From positions 1 to 44,999 of the forward strand of contig NZ_BAGF01000013.1 in assembly GCF_000308755.1 (NCBI RefSeq): a stretch of DNA of 44,999 nt, given 5' to 3'. The stretch's first letter is position 1, and each line of letters opens with the position of its first letter. Shown here piece after piece: positions 33,937 through 41,496 of this stretch. The notes under the pieces were generated by a model. It made no database searches, was not told the origin of the DNA, and was given only the letters and a program-made list of their open reading frames with translations. The position numbers were made by a program, and so were the translations under genes. The stretch is from Nocardia pneumoniae NBRC 100136. GTDB lineage: Bacteria > Actinomycetota > Actinomycetes > Mycobacteriales > Mycobacteriaceae.

Positions 33937-34757
33937 CCGCTGCGACCGCTCCGGAGAGCACACCGGCCGCGGCGATGCTGTTCGCCGACCTGCCCGCGGC
34001 GCGGCCCTCGGCCTTCGCGCAGTGGCGCGCGCTGACCGGCCGCATCGTGCGCACCATGGCGACCAAAGGCGAGCTGATCGCCGCGGTGATCACGCCGCTG
34101 GTCTTCACCGTCGGGTTCTACCTGCCGCTGCGCTACGTGATGAAGTTCCAGGGCATCGACTACGCGCAGTACGTCATGCCGATCATCGTGCTGCAGACCA
34201 TGGCCTTCACCATGATGTCGAACGCGCAGGTGGCCGCGTTCGAGGCGATGACCGGGCTGAGCACCCGATTGCAGACCATGCCGATCGGCACACTGGTGCC
34301 GTTCTCCGCGCGCATCAGCGCCGGGCTGGTCCGGTCGGTCACCTCGCTCACCGCGGCGGTGATCTTCGGGCACGTCATCGGGTTCCGCTTTGTCGCCGGT
34401 TTCGGCCAGGCGGCGCTGTTCTGCGGCTTCTCCCTCGCCATCGGCACGGTGTTGGCGATCGGCGCCGACGCGCTCGGCAGCCTGACCAAGAGCCCGGAGT
34501 CGCTGAGCCAGGCCCTGACCCTGCCGACGCTGATCTTCGGCATGCTCTCCTGCGGGTTCGTGCCCGAACGCAGCTTCCCGGAGTGGATTCGTCCGTTCGT
34601 GCGCAACCAGCCGATCTCCCAGTTCTCCTTCGCCCTGCGCGATATGGCGGCGGACGGCGTGACCTGGCAGGTGTTGTGGGTTCCGCTGGTGTGGGTGATC
34701 GGGCTCGCGGCGGCGTTCGTTCCGTTGGCGATCTGGGCGAGTGTGAGGCGGTCATGA
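33933..34757 (+). CDS. DrrB-type ABC-2 membrane permease
   Basis: 274-residue integral membrane protein of the ABC-2 transporter family. About six hydrophobic segments follow a cytoplasmic N-terminus, for example LIAAVITPLVFTVGFYLPL and the final VLWVPLVWVIGLAAAFVPLA stretch. PEWIRPFVRNQPISQ before the last helices is typical of DrrB/DrrC proteins. It starts with GTG inside the stop of the ATPase gene (GTGA overlap) and ends inside the ATG of the third gene (ATGA overlap), showing translational coupling and a stoichiometric complex. It should form a heterodimeric channel with the protein encoded at 34754. Confidence 0.9.
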   Translation: MTAATAPESTPAAAMLFADLPAARPSAFAQWRALTGRIVRTMATKGELIAAVITPLVFTVGFYLPLRYVMKFQGIDYAQYVMPIIVLQTMAFTMMSNAQVAAFEAMTGLSTRLQTMPIGTLVPFSARISAGLVRSVTSLTAAVIFGHVIGFRFVAGFGQAALFCGFSLAIGTVLAIGADALGSLTKSPESLSQALTLPTLIFGMLSCGFVPERSFPEWIRPFVRNQPISQFSFALRDMAADGVTWQVLWVPLVWVIGLAAAFVPLAIWASVRRS

Positions 34758-35620
34758 GTTCCGTGCAGAGGACCGTGGTGCCCGCGGGCGACGCCGAGCG
34801 GCTCGGCCCGTCGGCGCTGCCCGAAGTGCCCGCGCGCCGGGAGGGGTCGGTCCGCAGCTGGGCCACGCACAGCCTGATCCAGTGCAAGCGACTGCTGCTG
34901 GTGTGGGCGCGCGATCCGGCGACGACGATCCAGACGCTGCTGTATCCGGCACTCACCCTGCTGATGTTCCGCATCGTGCTCGGCGACCCGGTCACCCAGT
35001 TCAGCGGCCAGCCGAGCGTCTACGGCACCGTTCCGCTGATCACGCTCGTCGCGGCCATGTCCGGCGCGGTGGTCAGCGCGCTCGGCTTCAAGATGGAGAA
35101 GCTCACGGGGCTGCTCGGCCGGTTCTGGACCATGCCGGTCCATCGCGCGGCTGGCTTGACCGGTCGGTTGCTCGCCGAGGCGATCCGGGTGCTGGTCACC
35201 ACGCTGTTCGTGATCGCGGTCGGCTTCACCATCGGCTTCCGCTTCGATCAGGGACCGCTGGCGGCGTTGGCACTGATCGGCATTCCGGTGCTGTTCGGTG
35301 TGGCGTTCGCCGTGCTGGTCACTGCGGTGGCGACGGTGTCGGAGGGCGTGATGCTGGTGAACACGATCGGCCTGATCAGCACCCTGATGATGTTCTTCAA
35401 CTCCGGGTTCGCTCCGACGTACGCCTACCCGATATGGTTGCAAAGCGTGGTCGGCAATCAGCCGATGACCTGCGCCATCGACGCCATGCGCGGCCTGTCT
35501 TATGGCGGCCCGGTGGCCGAACCGCTGCTGAAGACACTTGCCTGGACCCTCGGCATCATCGCCGTCTTCGGCTATCCGGCTATCCGTGGCTACCGCCGCG
35601 CCGCCGAAACCGGCGCTTGA
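34754..35620 (+). CDS. DrrC-type ABC-2 membrane permease
   Basis: 288-residue ABC-2 permease, second membrane subunit of the exporter. An N-terminal soluble stretch of ~45 residues is followed by six hydrophobic segments, including VLVTTLFVIAVGFTIGF and VMLVNTIGLISTLMMFF. The motif WLQSVVGNQPMTCAIDAMRGL matches the conserved DrrB/C element. The start ATG at 34754 overlaps the preceding stop by 4 nt; an in-frame opening far upstream is only an overlap with the permease gene in another frame. A strong hairpin follows 9 nt after the stop, closing a three-gene operon. Confidence 0.9.
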   Translation: MSSVQRTVVPAGDAERLGPSALPEVPARREGSVRSWATHSLIQCKRLLLVWARDPATTIQTLLYPALTLLMFRIVLGDPVTQFSGQPSVYGTVPLITLVAAMSGAVVSALGFKMEKLTGLLGRFWTMPVHRAAGLTGRLLAEAIRVLVTTLFVIAVGFTIGFRFDQGPLAALALIGIPVLFGVAFAVLVTAVATVSEGVMLVNTIGLISTLMMFFNSGFAPTYAYPIWLQSVVGNQPMTCAIDAMRGLSYGGPVAEPLLKTLAWTLGIIAVFGYPAIRGYRRAAETGA

Positions 35621-35629
35621 TTCGCCAGA

Positions 35630-35670
35630 AACCACGTGAGGGCGGGCACGCAGCCCGCCCTCACGTGGTT
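35630..35670. terminator. Terminator hairpin after drrABC-like operon, 18-bp stem
   Basis: AACCACGTGAGGGCGGGC pairs perfectly with its reverse complement around a 5-nt loop. It lies between the converging stops of the DrrC-like gene (35620) and the small secreted protein gene (35681), so it can serve both strands. Confidence 0.85.
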
Positions 35671-35680
35671 CACATCCGAC

Positions 35681-35908
35681 CTAACGCAGGTCGGCTACGT
35701 GCCCGTCATATTGGCCGCCGACGCATATGGCCCACACGACCCCGTCCCTCTGGACGTGGCCTCCGCCTGCCTCGCACTGGGCGGGCGTGACGGGCCGATC
35801 GGCGTCCTGCGGATGTGCCTGGGCGAGCGGTGCCGATATCACACCGGCAATTCCCGTGGCGGCGAGGACCGCCACGAAAACCGATGGAACCTTACGCGAG
35901 CGTGTCAA
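35681..35908 (-). CDS. Small secreted protein of unknown function
   Basis: 75-residue protein with a clear signal peptide: MTRSRK, a hydrophobic stretch ending in APLAQA, then HPQ. The mature part is about 45 residues, with two Cys in PAQCEAGGG and WAICVGGQYDG that could form one disulfide. Similar short secreted proteins with a TPAQCEAGGG-like motif are familiar from Nocardia and relatives; none has a function I know. The start is TTG at 35908, chosen because a run of six G lies about 5 nt upstream and the signal peptide begins there; a TTG ten codons upstream is less likely. An inverted repeat AAGTCC-TTT-GGACTT (35953-35967) lies about 45 nt upstream. Confidence 0.65.
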   Translation of the reverse strand: MTRSRKVPSVFVAVLAATGIAGVISAPLAQAHPQDADRPVTPAQCEAGGGHVQRDGVVWAICVGGQYDGHVADLR

Positions 35909-35952
35909 GATTACCCCCCTGTTTGTCGGGTCATTCAATGACCTTGCCCTCC

Positions 35953-35967
35953 AAGTCCTTTGGACTT
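35953..35967. promoter_or_regulatory. Inverted repeat upstream of small secreted protein gene
   Basis: AAGTCC and GGACTT flank TTT, a perfect 6-bp inverted repeat in the 124-nt gap between the small secreted protein (35908) and the lycopene-cyclase-family gene (36033), both on the minus strand. It could be an operator or a weak terminator of the upstream gene; no T-tract is seen. Confidence 0.4.
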
Positions 35968-36032
35968 ACATGAGGCAAATCAGACGTTAATGGACGACCG
36001 TTGTCGACGCAATGGAGATCGGTGGCCGCGGA

Positions 36033-37220
36033 TCACCGCACCGGGGCGACCGGGGTTTCGGTGAACTCGTAGCCGAGCCAGCGATTCCGGTTGGTCCAGC
36101 CCACCAGGTCATAGCGCCAGTGGAACGGCCAGGTGTGCGCGACCGTGTTGAACAGCACGGCCCCGAGGGCGGTGTAGTCGTCATGCGCGGACAGCAAAGC
36201 GCGCTGGCCGCGCGGGGAGGCGCTGAAGAAGGCGTCGAACATGGCGATGGACTGTTCGGTGGTGAGTCTGCCCAGGCCGTAGAGGCCGCGCATGCGCATC
36301 CAATACACCAGTCGGGCCCGCGGCGGCCACAGTGCGGCGATCGGGTCACGGCCCTGGCGCAGCGCGGTGATCGCGGTGTCGGCCAGCGCCAGTGAGTCGG
36401 CCACGCTGTAGCCGGTGCACGGGTGCATCATGCCGCCGCGCGAACCGAACGGAATCGCCCTGGCCTCGCCTTTTCGCGGCGGCGGCTGGTCGAGCGGATA
36501 GTGCGCCGCCTCGTTGGGTTCGCCGCCGGAGAGCCGGATGCCGTGCGCGGCGAGGCGGTGGAGCGTGCGCTTGCGCAGTTCGTGCTGCGGCATGCCGCCG
36601 CGCAGGCCGAGACTGGTCTCCTCGAAGATCACCGTGCCGTCGCCGAGCGGCACCGCGTAGAGGAACGACGGCGGCTCGCCGGGGCCGGCGCCGTTCTCCG
36701 GCCGCCAGTCCAGCAGCAGACCCTCGCCATCGGAGATCATCGGCGCGGCCGTCTCGGCGTCGACGAAGATCCCGTGCGCGCTCGCCGCCCTGCGACGTCC
36801 GAGCGAGGGCAGCCCGCGGGTGTCGAATACCGCTGCCGCGGTGTGCACGGTGCCGTCGGTGAGCTCCACCTCATACGCGTCTACCCGGGTGGCGCGGCCC
36901 GCGATGACGGTGGCGTCGTCGAGCGGGAGCGCCGCGCGCAGACCGGGTTTGGACAGCACGCAGTAGGGCCGGTCGATCCGATGCTCGGTTTTCGTCCAAA
37001 CCGTTGGCGCCGGGATCGTGGTCGCGATGGCGCTGGACGGCAGCCAATCCGGCAGTTCGTCCACCCAGCAGGAGAAGGTCGGCGGCCATATGCGGTCGGG
37101 GCGTGGGTCGATCGCGGTCACCGACAGTCCGGCCCGCAGTGCGCGGTGCGCGAGTGCCCGCCCGGCCGGGCCGAGTCCGACCACGCACACATCGACTTCC
37201 CGGACCGCGCTGACACCCAT
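36033..37220 (-). CDS. Lycopene cyclase family flavoprotein (CrtL/CrtY-like)
   Basis: 395-residue FAD/NAD(P)-binding protein of the lycopene cyclase family, which closes ionone rings on linear carotenoids. The N-terminal dinucleotide-binding motif is VDVCVVGLGPAGRAL. Further family marks are PTFSCWVDELPDWL, the FEETSL segment, the IPFGSRGGMMHPCTGYS block, and TEQSIAMFDAFF near the C-terminus. The start is the ATG at 37220, because the Rossmann strand follows within ten residues; the upstream TTG at 37256 would add 12 residues unrelated to the fold and neither has a strong ribosome site. No other carotenoid gene (crtE, crtB, crtI) is in the window. It is divergent from the mycolyltransferase-like gene at 37454. 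Confidence 0.85.
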   Translation of the reverse strand: MGVSAVREVDVCVVGLGPAGRALAHRALRAGLSVTAIDPRPDRIWPPTFSCWVDELPDWLPSSAIATTIPAPTVWTKTEHRIDRPYCVLSKPGLRAALPLDDATVIAGRATRVDAYEVELTDGTVHTAAAVFDTRGLPSLGRRRAASAHGIFVDAETAAPMISDGEGLLLDWRPENGAGPGEPPSFLYAVPLGDGTVIFEETSLGLRGGMPQHELRKRTLHRLAAHGIRLSGGEPNEAAHYPLDQPPPRKGEARAIPFGSRGGMMHPCTGYSVADSLALADTAITALRQGRDPIAALWPPRARLVYWMRMRGLYGLGRLTTEQSIAMFDAFFSASPRGQRALLSAHDDYTALGAVLFNTVAHTWPFHWRYDLVGWTNRNRWLGYEFTETPVAPVR

Positions 37221-37453
37221 AGGGGCATTCAATCCGCTGGGCCGACGCGAGCGCAACTATTCCGATGACGCGAGCCCAAGGAATTCGGGTCTCGCGATAT
37301 CCGTCACATAACGGTGTGTGTCCCGGTGCGCGAATTACATTTCGCGCGTGCCCCCAGAATCAGTGGCCCAGCAACTTCAGTCATGAAATGCGTTGCGGCA
37401 CACCATAGCCTGAGCTCGGAACGCGAGGCGTTCCGGGATTCTGGATAAGGGGC

Positions 37454-38461
37454 ATGATGAGAAGAAGCCACCTCCGCTGGCTCGTGTTGTTCGCCGCCAT
37501 TGTCGGCGCGGCCGCGTCGGCGGTCGTACCGGCGCAGGTGAACGCGGCACCCGCGGGGTCTTCTATCGTTTCCGTGCAGGAGCACAGCGCTCGCACTCTG
37601 ACCTTGACGGTGCATTCCGCCGCCATGGATCTCGACATTCCGGTCGAGGTGCAGCGTGCCGCGGATACCAGTGCGCCGCGCCCGGTGCTGTACCTGCTGC
37701 TCGGCGCGGGGGGCGGCAGTGACGGGTCCACTTGGGCCACGAAAACCGATGCGATGCAATTCCTGTCGGACAAGAACGTGCACGCGGTCACGCCGATCGG
37801 CGGGATGTTCAGCTATTACGCGGATTGGCAGAAGGACGACCCGAGGCTCGGGCGCCAGAAATGGAAGACGTTCCTCAGCAGCGAACTGCCGCCGCTGATC
37901 AACGCGTATCTGGGAACCAGCGGCCGCAACGCGGTCGCGGGCTTCTCGATGTCGGGTACCACGACGCTCGCGCTCGCCGCGACCACCGGTGACCTGTTCT
38001 CCAGCGTCGCGGCCTACAGCGGTTGCGCGCAGACCAGCGACCCGGTGGGTCGCGAGTTCATCCGGCTCACCGTCGAGGAATGGGGATGGGCGGAGATGGA
38101 CAACATGTGGGGCCCCGCGGACGACCCGCAGTGGCGGGCCAACGATCCGTACGTGCAAGCGGAGGGGCTGCGCGGAAAATCGATCTACATCTCCAGCGGA
38201 AATGGGCTTCCCGGGGTCTACGACGTGTACGGCGGAAAATACTCGCTGCCCGGGGCGTGGGGTTTCTCGAATCAGATCGTGCTCGGCGGGGTCATCGAGG
38301 CGGCGACCAATTATTGCTCGCAGAATATGAAGGCCCGGCTGGACAGCCTGGGAATACCCGCGCGCTACAACTTCCGTCCGGAAGGCACCCACACCTGGGG
38401 CTACTGGGAAGACGCGTTGAAAGACTCGTGGCCCACGCTGGCCGCCCCGCTGGGAATCTGA
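37454..38461 (+). CDS. Exported mycolyltransferase/antigen-85-type esterase, second copy
   Basis: 335-residue paralogue of the protein encoded at 26576, sharing long near-identical segments (for example MQFLSDKNV / LQFLSDKNV, AYSGCAQTSDPVG, NDPYV and AEGLRG). Signal peptide: MMRRSHLRW, hydrophobic core, likely cleavage after VNAAPA or VNA. Nucleophile Ser165 is in GFSMSG, matching the classical antigen-85 GxSMxG, and His313 is in GTHTWGYW. GGVIEAATNYC carries the candidate acid Glu. The start has two adjacent ATGs; GGATAAGGGG just upstream serves either. A secreted lipase follows 15 nt downstream, suggesting a two-gene envelope-lipid operon. The 233-nt gap to the divergent lycopene-cyclase gene presumably holds both promoters. 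Confidence 0.9.
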   Translation: MMRRSHLRWLVLFAAIVGAAASAVVPAQVNAAPAGSSIVSVQEHSARTLTLTVHSAAMDLDIPVEVQRAADTSAPRPVLYLLLGAGGGSDGSTWATKTDAMQFLSDKNVHAVTPIGGMFSYYADWQKDDPRLGRQKWKTFLSSELPPLINAYLGTSGRNAVAGFSMSGTTTLALAATTGDLFSSVAAYSGCAQTSDPVGREFIRLTVEEWGWAEMDNMWGPADDPQWRANDPYVQAEGLRGKSIYISSGNGLPGVYDVYGGKYSLPGAWGFSNQIVLGGVIEAATNYCSQNMKARLDSLGIPARYNFRPEGTHTWGYWEDALKDSWPTLAAPLGI

Positions 38462-38476
38462 TCCCGGGACGTCGAG

Positions 38477-39412
38477 ATGACTGTTCGCTCGTACGCCGCG
38501 CGGATCGCCGGTCTGCTGGTCGCCGCCGCCTGCGCAGCGGTGCTGCACATGCCGAACGCGGTCGCCGCGCCGCAGCTGCCAGCGCTGGACGGCGCCAACG
38601 ATTGGTCCTGCCGTCCCACGCCCGCACGGCCCGAGCCGGTGGTGCTGTTGCACGGGTCGGGCACCGATGCCGTCCGCAGCTTCCCCTTGCTCGCGCCCGC
38701 ATTGCGGGCTGAGGGGCACTGCGTGTTCGCCGCGAATCTCGGCGCCGCGCCGGGCGTGGTCGACGCGGTGAGCGGCCAGACCGGTTCCAGCTCGCCCGGC
38801 ATGGGGCCGATCGGCGCCGCCCTGCTGGGGCGCGTGGTCTACGGCGTGGCCGACATCGACCGAATGGCCGCGGAACTCGCCGATGTGGTGGAAGCGGTAC
38901 GGACCGCGACCGGGGCGAGCCGGGTGGCGCTGGTCGGGCATTCCACCGGCGGCACCGTGATCAGGCAATACCTGCGCGCTCGCGGCGCGGACGCGGTATC
39001 GCAGGTGGTGACCATGGGAACGCCCTATCGCGGTTCGACCTGGGCCGGGTTGCGCGGCAGCTACCCGGACCTGGCCTCGCTCGGCCTGGGCAACGCGCAG
39101 ATCGCCGCCCAGGTCTACGGAACTCCGGGACAGCAGCAGGTGGTCGGGTCACCGCTGCTGAACCGGCTGAACGCGGGAGGCGAGACCGTGCCCGGTCTCC
39201 GGTACACGGCCATCGCCTCCCGCGCCGACGAAGTGATCACCCCGCAGGACACCGCCCTGCTCGCCGCCCCCGCCGAAGGCGACCGCAACGTGTGGCTCCA
39301 GGACGGCTGCCCCGGCAACACCGCCGACCACAGCGGATTGCTGTCCGACCCGCGTACCGCCGCGGCCGTTCTCTCGGCACTCGCAGGAGACTCCCGCTCC
39401 CTGCCCTGTTGA
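38477..39412 (+). CDS. Secreted lipase/esterase, lipase class 2 type
   Basis: 311-residue exported alpha/beta hydrolase, like the lipase class 2 (EstA/LipA) proteins of actinobacteria. Signal peptide: MTVRSYAAR, hydrophobic stretch, cleavage probably after AVAA before PQLP. PVVLLHGSGTD is the oxyanion-hole strand. Nucleophile Ser156 lies in GHSTGG. Downstream, ASRADEVITPQDT supplies the likely catalytic Asp and NTADHSGLLSDP the His. Cys residues in DWSCRP, GHCVF, DGCPG and at the C-terminus may form disulfides. The start is the ATG at 38477, 15 nt after the mycolyltransferase-like stop, with GGGACGTCGAG as a modest ribosome site. Likely substrate is acylglycerol or another ester lipid outside the membrane. 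Confidence 0.88.
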   Translation: MTVRSYAARIAGLLVAAACAAVLHMPNAVAAPQLPALDGANDWSCRPTPARPEPVVLLHGSGTDAVRSFPLLAPALRAEGHCVFAANLGAAPGVVDAVSGQTGSSSPGMGPIGAALLGRVVYGVADIDRMAAELADVVEAVRTATGASRVALVGHSTGGTVIRQYLRARGADAVSQVVTMGTPYRGSTWAGLRGSYPDLASLGLGNAQIAAQVYGTPGQQQVVGSPLLNRLNAGGETVPGLRYTAIASRADEVITPQDTALLAAPAEGDRNVWLQDGCPGNTADHSGLLSDPRTAAAVLSALAGDSRSLPC

Positions 39413-39525
39413 TTTGCGGCGCCGCGAACAGACAATGCTCAGTCTCGCTGCGCTCGAAAGCGGGGGCGGGGCCGTGTGGTTGCGTCGGTGGCGAACTGCC
39501 CTTACCCGATCGGCGGCCGTCACGT

Positions 39526-40002
39526 CTATTTGGGCGTGACCCAGGTGGTGATGTCGGCGTGCACGACCTCCACGTCGTGCTTGTCGTAGATCGACACCGG
39601 CACCACCAGTTCGCGTCCATCGGTGCAGGTCGCGAAGTCGGGTACCTCGGTCAGCTTCGCGACGGCGCGCAGACCGGTCTCGGCCTTGGCCAGGTACTGC
39701 ACGTTCATCGCCTTCGGAATCCACCGGTGTGTCGCGGGAACGGTAGCCTCGCTGAGCATCCCCATCGCGACCTCGGCCAAGTTGCACGCCGCGATGGCGT
39801 GGAACGTGCCCAGATGGTTGTGGATGCCGAACCATTTCGGCGAGGTCACCTCGCACAGCCCCGGTTCGAGCCGGACGACGTTCGGCAGCACCGTGCCGAA
39901 GTACGGCACCCTGGCCACCATCCCCAGGGAGAACAGGGCGTGGCCCAGCCGGTTGTCCGGCAGCTTCTTCCAGCCGCGATAGGTGGCGGTCTCGTTCGTC
40001 AT
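39526..40002 (-). CDS. DUF4442 hotdog-fold protein, putative thioesterase
   Basis: 158-residue hotdog-fold protein of the DUF4442 type, relatives of acyl-CoA thioesterases. The family core is KWFGIHNHLGTFHAIAACNLAEVAMG, quoted here only as KWFGIHNHLGTFHA, with the Asn/His-rich helix usual for the fold, and KAMNVQYLAKAETGL in the second half. The real start is the ATG at 40002 (MTNETATYRGW); the longer opening upstream runs into the ribosomal promoter and has no family similarity. A -10-like TAAGAT lies 7 to 13 nt before the ATG, so the mRNA may be leaderless. That -10 overlaps the palindrome CTTACT-CAGA-AGTAAG. The gene is divergent from the S10 operon. Substrate unknown. Confidence 0.85.
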   Translation of the reverse strand: MTNETATYRGWKKLPDNRLGHALFSLGMVARVPYFGTVLPNVVRLEPGLCEVTSPKWFGIHNHLGTFHAIAACNLAEVAMGMLSEATVPATHRWIPKAMNVQYLAKAETGLRAVAKLTEVPDFATCTDGRELVVPVSIYDKHDVEVVHADITTWVTPK

Positions 40003-40011
40003 GGGCGGTAT

Positions 40012-40027
40012 CTTACTCAGAAGTAAG
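40012..40027. promoter_or_regulatory. Palindromic operator candidate CTTACT-N4-AGTAAG
   Basis: A perfect 6-bp inverted repeat with a 4-nt spacer lies 10 nt from the hotdog start and overlaps its -10-like TAAGAT. The form is typical of TetR-type operators for fatty-acid genes. A repressor bound here would block the hotdog promoter; the ribosomal promoter elements begin 20 nt further on. Confidence 0.6.
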
Positions 40028-40046
40028 TTCTCCGTCGGCACCTGAT

Positions 40047-40076
40047 TTGAAGTGTCGATGGGGCGTCGGGCATACT
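40047..40076 (+). promoter_or_regulatory. Candidate S10 operon promoter
   Basis: TTGAAG (40047-40052) and CATACT (40071-40076) separated by 18 nt resemble a housekeeping-sigma -35/-10 pair (four of six matches in the -10). It lies about 435 nt upstream of rpsJ and would produce a long leader. Confidence 0.5.
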
Positions 40077-40342
40077 GTTCGGGTTGCCCTGCACCGGGCC
40101 GTGTCCGTTTCCCTGGGAAACGGGTGGCTGGGCGGGGCGAGCAGTACCCCATCGTGTACCTCGCCGGGTTTCTGGCGTGGGTACGTCCGGGACAGTGTTC
40201 CAGGCCTGAGATACGTTGCGATCCGGAGCCGAGGAATGAGCGGACGGGCGACACGCCCGACCGCGTGGACCGGAGAACCATGACAGATGAACAGCGGCGA
40301 GGATCGGGCATGCCCGGTCGCGGTCTCGACTGTGTCGGATCT

Positions 40343-40481
40343 AGCCCGACTGGGGGCCCTGCGTGGTTACGCAGGCTGCCTCCTCCGGGCCTGACCCACT
40401 CGGGCTGGGACGTCTTCGTGTGTTCGGGCTGTGCAAATTGAGGGTGGTCCAGATGGCTGGTGTAGCCGGCTTCCGGACCAC
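40343..40481 (+). ncRNA. Structured 5' leader of S10 operon mRNA (putative)
   Basis: Non-coding leader with nested pairings. An outer stem AGCCCGA (40343-40349) / TCGGGCT (40400-40406) encloses a perfect hairpin CCTGCGT-GGTT-ACGCAGG (40358-40375). A second element, GTGGTCC (40444-40450) / GGACCAC (40475-40481), encloses GGCT-GGTGT-AGCC (40455-40467) and ends 29 nt before the rpsJ GTG. No convincing protein is encoded in 40028-40510. By analogy with other S10 operons it may be bound by a ribosomal protein such as L4 for feedback control; this is inference. Confidence 0.45.
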
Positions 40482-40510
40482 GAAGGAAAGCGGAGAAAAG
40501 GACACTTAGC

Positions 40511-40816
40511 GTGGCGGGACAAAAGATCCGCATCAGGCTCAAGGCCTATGACCACGAGGCGATCGACGCATCGGCGCGCAAGATCGTGGAGACGGTGACC
40601 CGCACCGGGGCACGCGTCGTCGGCCCGGTGCCGTTGCCGACCGAGAAGAACGTGTACTGCGTCATCCGTTCGCCGCACAAGTACAAGGACTCGCGCGAGC
40701 ACTTCGAGATGCGCACGCACAAGCGGCTTATCGACATCCTCGACCCGACGCCGAAGACGGTGGACGCGCTCATGCGCATCGACCTGCCGGCCAGCGTCGA
40801 CGTCAACATTCAGTGA
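40511..40816 (+). CDS. rpsJ: 30S ribosomal protein S10
   Basis: 101-residue ribosomal protein S10, full length, first gene of the S10 operon; S10 also takes part in transcription antitermination as NusE. The sequence [21 protein letters not shown] and the closing [10 protein letters not shown] are characteristic. The start is GTG, with AAAGGA about 8 nt upstream. The stop precedes rplC by a short gap. Confidence 0.98.
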   Translation: MAGQKIRIRLKAYDHEAIDASARKIVETVTRTGARVVGPVPLPTEKNVYCVIRSPHKYKDSREHFEMRTHKRLIDILDPTPKTVDALMRIDLPASVDVNIQ

Positions 40817-40830
40817 CGGGGACTCGAGAA

Positions 40831-41496
40831 ATGACTGACAACAAGAACCGGCCGGCCGCCGGCATCCTGGGCACCAAGCTCGGCATGACCCAGGTCTTCG
40901 ACGACAACAACCGCGTCGTTCCCGTGACCGTCATCAAGGCGGGGCCGAACGTCGTCACCCAGATCCGCACCGTGGAGCGCGACGGCTACAGCGCCGTCCA
41001 GGTCGCCTTCGGCGCCATCGACCCGCGCAAGGTGAACAAGCCGGTCTCCGGCCAGTTCGCCAAGGCAGGTGTCACTCCGCGCCGCCACATCGCCGAGATC
41101 CGGGTCGCGGACGCGTCCACCTTCGAGGTCGGCCAGGAGATCAACGCCGACGTGTTCGAAGAGGGCAGCTACGTCGACGTCACCGGCACCAGCAAGGGCA
41201 AGGGCTTCGCCGGCACCATGAAGCGCCACGGCTTCCGTGGTCAGGGCGCCTCGCACGGTGCGCAGGCGGTGCACCGCCGCCCTGGTTCGATCGGTGGTTG
41301 CGCCACCCCCGGCCGCGTGTTCAAGGGCATGCGCATGTCGGGCCGGATGGGTAACGACCGGGTCACCACGCAGAACCTGTCGGTGCACAAGGTGGACGCC
41401 GAGAACGGTCTGCTGCTGATCAAGGGAGCGATCCCGGGTCGCAAGGGCGGCGTCGTGATCGTCAAGAGCGCCGTGAAGGGTGGTGCGCACGCATGA
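40831..41496 (+). CDS. rplC: 50S ribosomal protein L3
   Basis: 221-residue ribosomal protein L3, an early assembly protein of the large subunit. [13 protein letters not shown] near the N-terminus and the central loop segment [19 protein letters not shown] are diagnostic. The ATG at 40831 is preferred to the GTG at 40813, which overlaps the rpsJ stop, because homologues begin just before GILGTK. The stop overlaps the rplD ATG. Confidence 0.97.
   Translation: MTDNKNRPAAGILGTKLGMTQVFDDNNRVVPVTVIKAGPNVVTQIRTVERDGYSAVQVAFGAIDPRKVNKPVSGQFAKAGVTPRRHIAEIRVADASTFEVGQEINADVFEEGSYVDVTGTSKGKGFAGTMKRHGFRGQGASHGAQAVHRRPGSIGGCATPGRVFKGMRMSGRMGNDRVTTQNLSVHKVDAENGLLLIKGAIPGRKGGVVIVKSAVKGGAHA

Noticed and set aside
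40280..40441. 53-codon ORF with GGAG upstream, before rpsJ (possible leader peptide)
   Set aside because: Third-position GC is well below that of real genes here, the ribosome-site spacing is short, and it lies across stable RNA stems. Kept only as a remote possibility.
40052..40441. 129-codon ORF in the S10 leader
   Set aside because: No family resemblance, overlaps the promoter and structured leader, and no start signal.
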